Assembly: GCF_022699665.1 (NCBI RefSeq)
Contig: NZ_JALDNB010000002.1
Location: 496,001 to 560,000, forward strand
Source of the DNA: Chryseobacterium aahli
GTDB taxonomy: Bacteria; Bacteroidota; Bacteroidia; Flavobacteriales; Weeksellaceae
Direction: 5' to 3'
DNA length: 64,000 nucleotides
Part shown: positions 18,115-27,509 of the stretch, in pieces
How the letters are laid out: each line of letters opens with the position of its first letter
Position numbering within the stretch: the first letter of the stretch is position 1
Program-made: the position numbers and the translations under genes
The notes under the pieces: generated by a model
What the model was told of the DNA's origin: nothing
Seen by the model: the letters and a program-made list of their open reading frames with translations, nothing else
The model's database searches: none

Positions 18115-20073
18115 TTAATTATAACCAGGATTCTGGTATTTTGCTTTAATGTCGGCCGAAACCTGCATTGCGTCCAACTGCCCCTGAGGGATTGGTCTCA
18201 GATAATGAAATGGCTGAATAGTTCTTGTAACGGTTTGTGGATTATGATCTCCATATGAAGAACCACCAATTTGATAGGTTTTTGAATAATCTATCCATTT
18301 TTGTGTACGTACAAGATCATACCATCTATAGAACTCACCATAATATTCACGGGATCTTTCAGCAAGAATATAATCGATAGTGATTGTCGCCGGAGTTGCA
18401 GCAGTCATTTGTGCACTGTTATCTGCTACATAAGGTACATTTCCATTATTGTTAAATCTCCATTTTCCTGCTCTGGCTCTGATTACATTGATCAAATCTC
18501 TCGGAGACATTGCACCCGATGCACCTTTTACGGCAGCTTCTGCAGCAATAAAGTAGAATTCTGAGAATTTAGCAACATTAAATGGTCTTGTAAGACCTGC
18601 ATTCGGGTAACCAAGGCCGTTTGGATCGTCTGTACGGTATGTACCAATTTTCCATAAACCAGGATATACGATACGGCTGATTCCGTTTGGTGCAACTACC
18701 CAGTCTGCTCTTCCCGGCAAAGTTCCTGCTCCAACACCGTTTTGTCCTGCTCCTGAAGGATAATTAGGCATTTGTGAATCGTCATTAAGAAAGCTAAGAA
18801 TAGCCCCTCCTGGCTGTACCGGTAGATTATTGGCATTGTATAGAACCGGGACAGATGTCAATCCTGTTCCATTTTTCTGCCAATTGCCCCTGTAGGTAGT
18901 TACGAAAGTCCCATCATAGCGGGAATCATTGGTTTTATCTGCAAAAGTATTTTTTATTACTCCAATGGTAGGTGCCATACGTACCCAAGGTCTTCCCAAA
19001 GGTTGAGATGCCTCTCTCTGCACTGCGCTTGCAATGTCTGAAGCTGCCCACGCAGTAGTTTTACTACTTTTTATCGCAGTATAATTCCATGTTTGCATCC
19101 ATGCAGCAAAATTATCCGGTGCCCATCCTGATCCGAAACCTGTAGGATCTCCTTCGTTGTAGAAGGTACTTGACTGTGTGTGATCTGCATAAAGCATACA
19201 CTCTTTGTTACGATCCTTTGATCCCTCATTCACATCATAAAATGTTGCTTCTAAACCATAGGGTCCAGGACTGGTAATTCCGGCCATTGCAATATCATAT
19301 GCCTGCTGAAAATAGTACTGAGCACTACGACCGTCCGGATCTGTACGTGGAGTCTCCGGATATGTAGGAATACTGTTCGGGTTCTGTAGCCACCACCCGT
19401 AGGTAAGATATGCCTTCGCTAAAAACAACCGTGCTACATTTTTCGTCACACCACCGGTTACCCTAGGATTAACAGGCAGATTATCAATAGCCTTCTTCAA
19501 ATCAGGAAAAACGGCTCTTGTATATACTTCAGGAACTGTATTTCTTACAGAAGTTGTGGTAGGATTGATGTTAAAAGCTAATTCACCAGAACCTAAATCT
19601 AACGGAACACCGCCATAGGTCTGTACAAGCATAAAATAATCATATGCTCTGAAAAAACGTGCTTCCGAGATTAAAGCCTCAGCTACTCCGAAACCGGGGC
19701 CTCTTTCTATAATTCCGTTAGCTGTATTTATATTAGGAAATGTTGCACCCCATACCATGCTTGTAGGGAAGGTAGCGGCATTGATGTTACCGTTTCCAGA
19801 CATATCAAGTTCTCTGAAGTTGCCATCTGCACTTTGGGCAAATGTAGATTCATCAGTCCCGTTTTGGCAATTACTCATAAAATATCCGTTACCGTACAGC
19901 AATCTCATATGTCTGTACAAGGACGGGATACTTTGATTGATACCATCTGCAGTATTGAAATAGTCTACAGTATAGATAGATCTTGGCTCTTCATCCAAAA
20001 TCTCATTACACCCTGTGAAGGTAAGAGAAAGAAAAACAGCTCCCACAATCAGTTTTTTATTAAGTTTTATCAT
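18115..20073 (-). CDS. SusD/RagB-family surface glycan-binding lipoprotein (xylan locus)
   Basis: A 652-residue outer-membrane lipoprotein. The lipobox is LTFTGC with the lipidated Cys at 22, followed by the usual NEILDEEPRS segment. SusD TPR-like and RagB features follow, including LISEARFFRAYDYFMLVQTYGGVPL and the C-terminal ILAERSREYYGEFYRWYDLVRTQK. It caps the SusC channel and binds oligosaccharides. It starts 11 bp after the SusC gene. Its partners and the surrounding xylA/xylB and uronate genes indicate xylo- or glucuronoxylo-oligosaccharides (inference). Confidence 0.95.
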   Translation of the reverse strand: MIKLNKKLIVGAVFLSLTFTGCNEILDEEPRSIYTVDYFNTADGINQSIPSLYRHMRLLYGNGYFMSNCQNGTDESTFAQSADGNFRELDMSGNGNINAATFPTSMVWGATFPNINTANGIIERGPGFGVAEALISEARFFRAYDYFMLVQTYGGVPLDLGSGELAFNINPTTTSVRNTVPEVYTRAVFPDLKKAIDNLPVNPRVTGGVTKNVARLFLAKAYLTYGWWLQNPNSIPTYPETPRTDPDGRSAQYYFQQAYDIAMAGITSPGPYGLEATFYDVNEGSKDRNKECMLYADHTQSSTFYNEGDPTGFGSGWAPDNFAAWMQTWNYTAIKSSKTTAWAASDIASAVQREASQPLGRPWVRMAPTIGVIKNTFADKTNDSRYDGTFVTTYRGNWQKNGTGLTSVPVLYNANNLPVQPGGAILSFLNDDSQMPNYPSGAGQNGVGAGTLPGRADWVVAPNGISRIVYPGLWKIGTYRTDDPNGLGYPNAGLTRPFNVAKFSEFYFIAAEAAVKGASGAMSPRDLINVIRARAGKWRFNNNGNVPYVADNSAQMTAATPATITIDYILAERSREYYGEFYRWYDLVRTQKWIDYSKTYQIGGSSYGDHNPQTVTRTIQPFHYLRPIPQGQLDAMQVSADIKAKYQNPGYN

Positions 20074-20084
20074 GATTCTGTATT

Positions 20085-22994
20085 TTAAAAAGTTAAGTTT
20101 ACACCTATTAAATAATTTCTAGTAGAAGGATTGTTGGTACCAATGACTAATTGACGTTGTTGATATCCGTTTACAGCCTGGTTCTGATTCCCCACAGAGT
20201 TTGGCTCAGGATCCATACCTGAAAACTTGTGATAAGAAGAAAATAAGACCACAGGATTTGTAACCGTACAGTAAAGTCTTAAAGAAGTTATACTTAAACT
20301 TTCCATTAAATCTTTATCAAAATTATATCCCAGAGTAATTGTACGAAGCTTTAGATAAGATGCATCAAACATTGCCAAAGTAGAAGAGTATTTAGGGTTG
20401 TCACCACTTAGATGTCTTCCAGGACGGGGAAAATAGGCACTCGTATTATCTTCTGTCCAGTAATCTACATCTACGTTGTTTCCTCTACCGGTCAATCTGT
20501 TCAGATAACTTGCAGATCCGTACAGCGTACTGATTAAGATTCCGCCTTTCTGAAATGCTCCTACTGTGCTCAAATCAAAATTTTTGTAAGCAAATCTCAT
20601 ATTAAATCCACCCTGAAAATCAGGTGCTGTATCAAAGATCTGCCTGTCCGCAGCACCAATTGCTCTTGTCGGGGTACCATCAGCATTGTACCCCCCTGTA
20701 TACAGAACTTTAATAGATCCTATTACATCCGCTGGAGTTCCTGGCTCAAGAATATTCTGGTAAGGATCACCTGCTTGCCAAAGACCTACGTACTGATAAT
20801 CATAAATAGCATTGATGTTGTGCCCTACAAACCAAAGATTTCCCTCGTCTTTTTGGGTTCCTGATGCCAACGCCAAAATTTTATTTCTGTTTGTATAAAA
20901 ATTCACACCCACATCCCATGAAAATCCTTCAGGATTACTGAATACAGAACCATTAAGCGCTACTTCAAAACCTTTATTTTCCGTTTCGGCTACATTTTCT
21001 AAAACTCTCTGCAGACCAGAAGTTGTTGGCAAAACTTTTGAAGTAAGGAGGTCATAAGTATGCGTTTTGTAGTATTCAACACTACCAGTAATTCTGTTAT
21101 TGAATAATCCGAAATCCAAACCGTAATTTTGTGTTTTAGAATATTCCCATCCTAAATTTGGATTTGGGGCTTCTGTTACATATACACCTGTAGTGTTTGA
21201 ATTTCCAAAATTATAAGGAGTAACTGCCATTCTTCCTAATGTTGAATATTCAGGTACTGCCTGATTCGATGTTTGTCCCCAACCTGCTCTTAATTTCAGA
21301 AGGTTAATGGCTTTCACATTTTCCATGAATGACTCATTAGAGATCGTCCACCCTGCTGATATCGCCGGGTATGTATGCCACTTATTGCCTTGTGCAAGTC
21401 TCGACGATCCATCTGCACGCAATGTTGCAGTCAACATATATTTGTTGTCATAAGTATACATTGCTCTTCCCATGGCTGATATAAGACCATTTTGGTAGTA
21501 AGTCTGATCCTCTGGCCTTACCTGAATGTCTGCCTGTGGAGACTGACCTAGATTATAATACTGAAAGAAATCTGCAGGAACGTTTCTGGCACTTAAGTAA
21601 GTGCTTACATATCTATTGCCTTCAGCAGAATATAATGCCACTGCATTGACTTTATGTTTACCAAATGTGCGGTCATACGTCAATAGGTTTTCTAAAACCC
21701 AGTGATAGGTTTGATTATTTCCTCTGCCTGCACTTGATGGAGCTGTTGCATTTGTGTTGAAAACTCCTACGCCTGTATAATTGCCACTATTGGATGTGCG
21801 ATAGTCTAAACCTACATTTAATCTGTATTTTAAACCATTAAGCGGTAAGCTTATTTCACCATACATATTGTTGTAAGATGAAAAAGCTTTCGTTTCATCT
21901 ACATATTTTTCTCCTAAACTCTCTAATCTTTGACGTGTGTAGATCCACGTTTGATCAATATTTCCGGCAGTACTCATTACAGTTTTCAAACTACCATCTG
22001 CATTGTAAGGGCTTGCCAACGGAGAATATCCTAATATAGCACCAGGATTAATTCCGTTCGCTTCAGATTCTACATAATTTGAATTAGACGTAAATCCTAC
22101 ACGGAATCTTTTACCCAACTGCTGATCTACTGCCATTCTTAAAGCAAATCTCTCGTAATTCTGAAGCGGAACCAGAGCGTCCTGCTTAAAATATGATAAG
22201 CCAACATTAAAGTTTCCTCCTTCAGTTCCACCAGATACTCCTATATCATGGCTGGTAATCATCGCAGGTTTGTAATATAAACTTTGCCAATCTGTATTTG
22301 TATTTAGATTTTCATCACCGCTTGTACTGTATAAAGGTGAGGTAGACGTTTGTGTTCCTGTAGGTGCAGGTGTCGCATAATTACGAAGTTTTGCAAATGC
22401 AGGACCATCCATCATGGGATATTTAGAAAAAAGTGTCTGAACACCATTGAATGAATTATATGTAAACCTAGCCTTTTGGCCTTTGCTTCCACGATTAGTA
22501 GTTACTAATATAACACCATTAGCACCTCTTGACCCATATATTGCTGTTGCAGATGCATCTTTGAGGATATCTAAACTTTTAATATCACTTGAACTGATAT
22601 CGCCTAAAGAACCGGCAAAAGGAATTCCGTCTAACACGATTAAAGGATCATTATTCCCTGTCAATGAACGCGTTCCTCTGATTCGTATCTGCATCGCTGC
22701 TCCTGGTTTTGTAGATGATTGTAAAATCTCTACACCCGCAGCTCTACCTTGCAATGCTTGGGTAATATTCGCAGAAGGTACTTCACGGAGCGCATCACCT
22801 TTCACCTGAACTACCGATCCCGTCACCGCTTCTTTTCTCTGAGTTCCGTATCCAATTACAACCACCTCTTCAATCTTCTTTTCAGTAGGAACGGTATCTT
22901 TTACAGTCTGAGAATAAACCAAGCTTGAAGGTAATAAGGTCATGGCAAAGAATAGTGCCGCCTTATTGCTTTTACTTAAATAAAATAGGTTCAT
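20085..22994 (-). CDS. SusC/RagA-family TonB-dependent transporter (xylan locus)
   Basis: This 969-residue TonB-dependent outer-membrane transporter starts with a signal peptide ending at LVYSQ. The TonB-box region IEEVVVIGYGTQRKEAVTGSVV follows almost at once, then the plug (LQGRAAGVEI, IRGTRSLTGNNDPLIVLDG, SATAIYGSRGANGVILVTT) and a 22-strand barrel ending in YLIGVNLTF. Unlike the SusC of the fructan locus, it lacks the N-terminal carboxypeptidase-like regulatory domain. It imports oligosaccharides with its SusD partner. It lies 65 bp downstream of xylA. Confidence 0.95.
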   Translation of the reverse strand: MNLFYLSKSNKAALFFAMTLLPSSLVYSQTVKDTVPTEKKIEEVVVIGYGTQRKEAVTGSVVQVKGDALREVPSANITQALQGRAAGVEILQSSTKPGAAMQIRIRGTRSLTGNNDPLIVLDGIPFAGSLGDISSSDIKSLDILKDASATAIYGSRGANGVILVTTNRGSKGQKARFTYNSFNGVQTLFSKYPMMDGPAFAKLRNYATPAPTGTQTSTSPLYSTSGDENLNTNTDWQSLYYKPAMITSHDIGVSGGTEGGNFNVGLSYFKQDALVPLQNYERFALRMAVDQQLGKRFRVGFTSNSNYVESEANGINPGAILGYSPLASPYNADGSLKTVMSTAGNIDQTWIYTRQRLESLGEKYVDETKAFSSYNNMYGEISLPLNGLKYRLNVGLDYRTSNSGNYTGVGVFNTNATAPSSAGRGNNQTYHWVLENLLTYDRTFGKHKVNAVALYSAEGNRYVSTYLSARNVPADFFQYYNLGQSPQADIQVRPEDQTYYQNGLISAMGRAMYTYDNKYMLTATLRADGSSRLAQGNKWHTYPAISAGWTISNESFMENVKAINLLKLRAGWGQTSNQAVPEYSTLGRMAVTPYNFGNSNTTGVYVTEAPNPNLGWEYSKTQNYGLDFGLFNNRITGSVEYYKTHTYDLLTSKVLPTTSGLQRVLENVAETENKGFEVALNGSVFSNPEGFSWDVGVNFYTNRNKILALASGTQKDEGNLWFVGHNINAIYDYQYVGLWQAGDPYQNILEPGTPADVIGSIKVLYTGGYNADGTPTRAIGAADRQIFDTAPDFQGGFNMRFAYKNFDLSTVGAFQKGGILISTLYGSASYLNRLTGRGNNVDVDYWTEDNTSAYFPRPGRHLSGDNPKYSSTLAMFDASYLKLRTITLGYNFDKDLMESLSITSLRLYCTVTNPVVLFSSYHKFSGMDPEPNSVGNQNQAVNGYQQRQLVIGTNNPSTRNYLIGVNLTF

Positions 22995-23059
22995 AATTAT
23001 TATATTGTTTTTAACATTAGGGTAACAAAAAATTAAATAATCAATTAAACTTTTTGCTT

Positions 23060-24388
23060 TTAGATATACATATTTACCAAAGCTTCAAACAACTCCTGTT
23101 TACCGCTTTTTGGCTGAGGTTCGCCACTCTCATGTGCGATTTTTCTTAAATCTTCTAAAGTTAGATCTCCGTTTTCAAATGCTTTACCATTGCCATTATC
23201 AAAAGAAGAATATCTTTCAGTCCTTAATTTTTTGTAATCTGAATTTTCAAGTATATCCGCAGCTACAGATAATCCTTTTGCAAAAGCATCCATTCCTGAA
23301 ACATGTGCAATAAACAAATCATCTGCATCTATTGAATTACGACGTATTTTCGCATCAAAATTCACCCCTCCAGATCCTAAACCTCCTCCTTCTAAAATCA
23401 CTAACCACGCTTGTGCAAGATCAAAATAATCAACCGGGAACTGATCAGTATCCCAACCATTTTGGTTATCGCCTCTGTTTGCATCGATGCTTCCAAGCAT
23501 TCCTGCATCAACCGCTACCTGTAATTCGTGTTCAAAAGTATGACCTGCAAGTGTAGCATGATTTACTTCAAGATTTAGTTTAAAATCTTTTTCTAATCCG
23601 TAGTTCTTAAGGAAACCTATTACAGTTTCAGCATCATAATCATATTGATGCTTTGTTGGCTCCATCGGTTTTGGTTCAATTAAGAAAGTACCATTGAAAC
23701 CTTGTTGTCTTGCATAATCACGAGACATCGTCAGGAAACGGGCAAGATGCTCCTTCTCACGCTTCATATCCGTATTCAGCAAGCTCATGTATCCTTCTCT
23801 TCCTCCCCAAAACACATAATTTTCTCCTCCTAAGGCGATAGTAGCATCAATTGAATTCTTCACCTGAATACCTGCACATGCAACTACATCAAAATTAGGA
23901 TTGGTAGACGCTCCGTTCATATATCGCTCGTGGGTAAATACATTGGCAGTTCCCCACAAAAGCTTAATACCGGTCTCATTCTGCTTTTCTTTAGCATAAT
24001 CTACCACGGCCTGTAAATTCTTTTCGTAATCTCTCCAATTATCTGCAGGATCTACCAAGTCTATATCATGAAAACAATAGTAACCAAAGCCCATTTTGTT
24101 CATAAATTCGAATCCTGCATCCATTTTATATTTTGCTCTAGAAATAGCATCTGTACCTGTTGACCATGGATGATGGATGGTAGGACCTCCAAATGGATCG
24201 CTGCCGTCTGCGCATAGAGTATGCCACCATGCCATTGCAAATCTCATCCATTCCTTCATCGGCTTACCCATAATCATCTTCTCAGCATCATAGTGACGAA
24301 ACGCCATAGGATTCCTACTTTCCCTCCCTTCAAATTTGATTTGATCTATTCCTGAAAAAAATTCTTTTGTTGACTTTAAAACGTTCAT
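23060..24388 (-). CDS. xylA: Xylose isomerase
   Basis: A 442-residue class II xylose isomerase that converts D-xylose to D-xylulose in the cytoplasm. The catalytic and metal motifs are present: [60 protein letters not shown] and [10 protein letters not shown]. It lies just downstream of xylB across a 107-bp spacer and 65 bp upstream of the SusC gene, coupling xylose isomerisation to oligosaccharide import. Confidence 0.98.
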   Translation of the reverse strand: MNVLKSTKEFFSGIDQIKFEGRESRNPMAFRHYDAEKMIMGKPMKEWMRFAMAWWHTLCADGSDPFGGPTIHHPWSTGTDAISRAKYKMDAGFEFMNKMGFGYYCFHDIDLVDPADNWRDYEKNLQAVVDYAKEKQNETGIKLLWGTANVFTHERYMNGASTNPNFDVVACAGIQVKNSIDATIALGGENYVFWGGREGYMSLLNTDMKREKEHLARFLTMSRDYARQQGFNGTFLIEPKPMEPTKHQYDYDAETVIGFLKNYGLEKDFKLNLEVNHATLAGHTFEHELQVAVDAGMLGSIDANRGDNQNGWDTDQFPVDYFDLAQAWLVILEGGGLGSGGVNFDAKIRRNSIDADDLFIAHVSGMDAFAKGLSVAADILENSDYKKLRTERYSSFDNGNGKAFENGDLTLEDLRKIAHESGEPQPKSGKQELFEALVNMYI

Positions 24389-24495
24389 ATATGTTTGATT
24401 TTATTAATTGAAAATTTCGTTTAAGATGTGGGAATTCCCTGCTCACTGATAATTTCTATGCAGCAAGTATGTGTATTTTTATATATTTTTTTTGA

Positions 24496-25980
24496 TTAGA
24501 TAATCGCCTGAAGATGGTCTTGCCATCCGGAGTAAGCCTCTAAATACTGATCTCTTTTCTCATGTTCAGGTTCTATGATTGCTATTTTTTCAAGGGATGC
24601 AAACGCTTCTGACGAATCTGCATAAAAACCTATTCCCATACCGGCAGCTCTGGCAGCACCAACAGCGCCATCGGTATCATAAAGCTCGATTACAGCATTA
24701 CTCACACTGGCAAGAGACTGCCTGAAAATTGAGCTTAAAAACATATTGGCGTTACCTGCTCGAATTACGTTGATGTTCATACCAATCCCTCTCATAATAT
24801 TCATCCCATATTCATAAGAAAAAACAATAGCTTCCTGTGCTGCTCTCAGAACGTCTCCTTTAGAATGTATATTGAAATTAATACCATGAATTGAACATCT
24901 TGTATCTTTATTTTCCAAGACTCTTTCTGCACCGTTTCCGAACGGGATAATACTTAAACCTTTTGATCCTATTGGTGAAAGCGATGCTAATTCATTCATG
25001 TCTCCATAAGATGAAAGTGAAGTGGCAAAATTATGTTTCAGCCAGGAGTTTAAAATTCCTGTTCCATTAATACATAGCAAAACACCTAATCTCATTTGCT
25101 CCTCGGAATGATTTACATGTGCAAATGTATTTACTCTTGAAAGCTTATCATAGTCTAAGTGATCCAATACTCCATAGACCACACCCGAAGTTCCCGCTGT
25201 AGAAGCAATTTCGCCTGGGTTAAAAACATTTAAAGACAATGCATTATTGGGTTGATCGCCTGCTCTGTAAGATATTGGTGTGCCTTCTTTTAAACCCAAC
25301 TCATTTGCAGCGGCAGCTGAGACGGTTGACTGAATACCGAAAGTAGGGACAATTTCAGGGAAAAAACTTTCAGGAATACCAAAATGCTCAATAACATCCT
25401 TAGAAATGCAGTTATTTTTAAAATCCCAAAATATACCTTCAGAAAGCCCTTCGATTGTTATCCCGATCTCACCCGACAGTTTCATCGCAATGTAGTCTCC
25501 CGGCAGCATTATTTTATCGATTTTATCAAATATCTCAGGTTCGTTTTCCTTCACCCACGCAAGCTTAGATGCAGTAAAATTCCCCGGGGAGTTTAGCAGA
25601 TGTGACAAGCATTTTTCAGCTCCAATTTGTATAAATGCTTTTTCACCATACTCAACTGCACGACTATCACACCAGATAATTGATGGTCTTAAAAGATTTT
25701 GATCTTTGTCTACCAATATCAAACCGTGCATTTGCCATGTAATCCCAATACCTTTGATATCTTCAGCATTTATTCCTGCCTGATGCATAACAGACTCATG
25801 CGCAAGCTTCAAATTGATCCACCAATCAGCAGGGTTTTGTTCAGCCCATCCGGGTTGCATAGCGATGATCTTCATTTCTTTTTTTGGTGAAAAGTCAGAA
25901 GCTACTACTTTACCACTGGATGCCTCTACAAGACAAACTTTCACAGAAGAACTACCTATATCGTATCCTAATAAATACAT
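24496..25980 (-). CDS. xylB: Xylulokinase
   Basis: A 494-residue FGGY-family kinase that phosphorylates xylulose. The N-terminal phosphate-binding loop is LGYDIGSSSVKVCLVE; the substrate-side GWAEQNPADWW and ITWQMHGL motifs and the ATPase segments STAGTSGVVYGV, IRAGNANMFLSSIFRQSLA and GAVGAARAAGMG are recognisable. The length is normal. It begins 15 bp after the NUDIX-type regulator, so the two genes probably share a promoter. Confidence 0.95.
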   Translation of the reverse strand: MYLLGYDIGSSSVKVCLVEASSGKVVASDFSPKKEMKIIAMQPGWAEQNPADWWINLKLAHESVMHQAGINAEDIKGIGITWQMHGLILVDKDQNLLRPSIIWCDSRAVEYGEKAFIQIGAEKCLSHLLNSPGNFTASKLAWVKENEPEIFDKIDKIMLPGDYIAMKLSGEIGITIEGLSEGIFWDFKNNCISKDVIEHFGIPESFFPEIVPTFGIQSTVSAAAANELGLKEGTPISYRAGDQPNNALSLNVFNPGEIASTAGTSGVVYGVLDHLDYDKLSRVNTFAHVNHSEEQMRLGVLLCINGTGILNSWLKHNFATSLSSYGDMNELASLSPIGSKGLSIIPFGNGAERVLENKDTRCSIHGINFNIHSKGDVLRAAQEAIVFSYEYGMNIMRGIGMNINVIRAGNANMFLSSIFRQSLASVSNAVIELYDTDGAVGAARAAGMGIGFYADSSEAFASLEKIAIIEPEHEKRDQYLEAYSGWQDHLQAII

Positions 25981-25995
25981 CGTATTGAAATTGAT

Positions 25996-26736
25996 TTATT
26001 TAATTAATTTTGAATTATTTTTTTTGTAAGCCTTCCCATCAAACTTGTAAAATCTCGCTGCACGGTGCGAAACATTCTCTTCAATTTCATCTAATGGTAT
26101 AATAAACCTGAAAGAAGAAACTTTTTTGTGAAAATTTTTGATATCAATTTTCTTTTCGCTTAATGCGCAGTAGAGCTGATATAACTGCCTGATGGTAAAT
26201 TTTTTTGGCAGAAGCTCGAAAATAATTGTAAAATCAATATCGATCCATCTTCTGATCTCTCCAAGAGACTCCTGTATAATAACATTATGATCAAATGGTA
26301 AAGCCGGTATTTTATCAATAGGATGCCAATCAACATTGCTGTACTTTGAACTGTTTATTTTATGATCGATCTTGCAAAGAGACAGATAGGCAACAGTAAT
26401 AATTCTGTCAATATTATGCTGGTACTCTTTATCCATCCATTTTATATCATTCTGACTGCTCGCACGCATAGGGTCTGCATAACATTTAAATTGTTTCAGA
26501 ATCATTTTTTTGATACCAGTCAGCTCATGAAGTACCCGGCTGGCCGCATCATCAACATCCTCATTACTGAATATCAAACTACCTGGTAGTTTTTTGTGCA
26601 TTTCGGCAGGTGAGTCATCAGATCGACGCTGAACCAATAATATATTCAATTTATTATCGGAGTCAAACCCGAAAACAACACAGTCAACTGAAACATATGT
26701 ATGTATAAATTCTGGAGCCATAGCTAATGTTAACAT
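25996..26736 (-). CDS. NUDIX-domain transcriptional regulator, probable xylose repressor/activator
   Basis: A 246-residue protein with an N-terminal NUDIX fold (about 8-150) and a C-terminal winged helix (about 165-240; KFTIRQLYQLYCALSEKKIDIKNF). The Nudix box is degenerate: the usual REUxEExGU core reads RVLHELTGI, so two of three catalytic glutamates are missing and hydrolase activity is unlikely. Nudix-winged-helix proteins (NrtR type, and AraR of Bacteroides) sense small molecules and bind palindromic operators. Directly upstream of xylB and xylA, it most likely senses a xylose-pathway metabolite. If the -7 box at 26750-26757 is real, the inner ATG at 26721 (MAPEF) leaves a more normal leader than the ATG at 26736. 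Confidence 0.87.
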   Translation of the reverse strand: MLTLAMAPEFIHTYVSVDCVVFGFDSDNKLNILLVQRRSDDSPAEMHKKLPGSLIFSNEDVDDAASRVLHELTGIKKMILKQFKCYADPMRASSQNDIKWMDKEYQHNIDRIITVAYLSLCKIDHKINSSKYSNVDWHPIDKIPALPFDHNVIIQESLGEIRRWIDIDFTIIFELLPKKFTIRQLYQLYCALSEKKIDIKNFHKKVSSFRFIIPLDEIEENVSHRAARFYKFDGKAYKKNNSKLIK

Positions 26737-26749
26737 TTACGTAACATGA

Positions 26750-26757
26750 CAAATATA
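26750..26757 (-). promoter_or_regulatory. Candidate -7 box upstream of the NUDIX regulator/xyl genes
   Basis: The minus strand reads TATATTTG, a full match to the Bacteroidota -7 consensus TAnnTTTG. No convincing -33 TTG sits at the usual spacing. A second identical word occurs at 27128-27135 on the same strand. Transcription from the nearer site would begin about 26743. Confidence 0.4.
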
Positions 26758-26825
26758 AAAATTCAATCGATAAAAAAAAATAAAATTGCATTATATATTA
26801 AATATCAAACGGTTACATAGCTACT

Positions 26826-26868
26826 TTTGATGATAAGAATTGTATTCATTTGATGATAAGCTTATCAT
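26826..26868. promoter_or_regulatory. Candidate operator: 12-bp direct repeat plus 16-bp palindrome
   Basis: TTTGATGATAAG occurs at 26826-26837 and again at 26849-26860, 23 bp apart (about two helical turns). The second copy runs into a perfect 16-bp palindrome, ATGATAAGCTTATCAT at 26853-26868, and another TGATAA half-site follows at 26878-26883. It lies about 115-130 bp upstream of the NUDIX-type regulator gene, so autoregulation or control of the xyl operon is plausible. Confidence 0.5.
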
Positions 26869-27452
26869 TATTTATATGATAACAAATACTCAATTATCTA
26901 ATATCAAAGGTATTAAATGTTTATTACACACTTATTAAGTTAATTTTCGTTAATTTTAGGAATATGATAACATTAGCAATAAAACTAAGTAACATTTATT
27001 GTCAAAAAGTTAATAAATTGAAAATTTTCGTGGATAAAATCTAAAATACAGCGGTAAAATTTAACCAAAACATGTCATTAATCATGAAATTTTGACTCAT
27101 TTTACAATTTTTGACTAGATCACGGAGCAAATATAATAGTGTTTAATATGTTCTTAATTCATTGTAAAATCACTTATAAATCATGTAATATGAAAGGAAA
27201 GCTCTTCCCTCTATTCTCACGAAATGACTGGATACTGAACCCAGCTAAATGAAAAATAAAGATTGTAATCTCTATTGAATTTTGGAAGTTTTTTGAGATC
27301 AATTTTAAATTGCCCCTAAAAAAATAAAAACCGACTTTTACTCATTTTTCGACCTTTTTGAAGTTTCGGCATCATTAAGTTTAACATCTTTTCTATTGGA
27401 TAGGCATAATTTTTCAACTATCATGTAATGGAATAAGACCGGTTATTTAAAT

Positions 27453-27490
27453 AAAAAAGACAGCACAATAATTATTTGTACTGTCTTTTT
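27453..27490 (-). terminator. Intrinsic terminator of the fructan operon
   Basis: On the minus strand AAAAAGACAG (27490-27481) pairs perfectly with CTGTCTTTTT (27463-27454), and part of the 17-nt loop can also pair. The stem runs into a T tract. It lies 20 bp past the fructokinase stop codon and is the clearest terminator in this half of the window. Confidence 0.85.
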
Positions 27491-27509
27491 AACGAATATA
27501 ATAATCAGA

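Larger units (their letters stand above)
26737..27509. other. 773-bp intergenic region between the xylan and fructan loci
   Basis: This AT-rich spacer lies between the NUDIX regulator and fructokinase genes, both minus strand. It holds the candidate -7 boxes at 26750-26757 and 27128-27135, the TGATAA-rich operator at 26826-26868, and the fructan-operon terminator near 27454-27490. A 20-codon plus-strand frame at 27190-27252 has no other support. I see no gene here. Confidence 0.7.

Noticed and set aside
24430..24439. GGGAATTCCC palindrome between xylB and xylA
   Set aside because: A single 10-bp palindrome without spacer, repeat partner or match to the upstream TGATAA-type operator; not enough to call a site.
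27190..27252. 20-codon plus-strand frame (MKGKLFPLFSRNDWILNPAK) in the gap between the two loci
   Set aside because: No promoter or homologous neighbour was seen, and frames this short arise by chance; kept only as a note in the intergenic entry.
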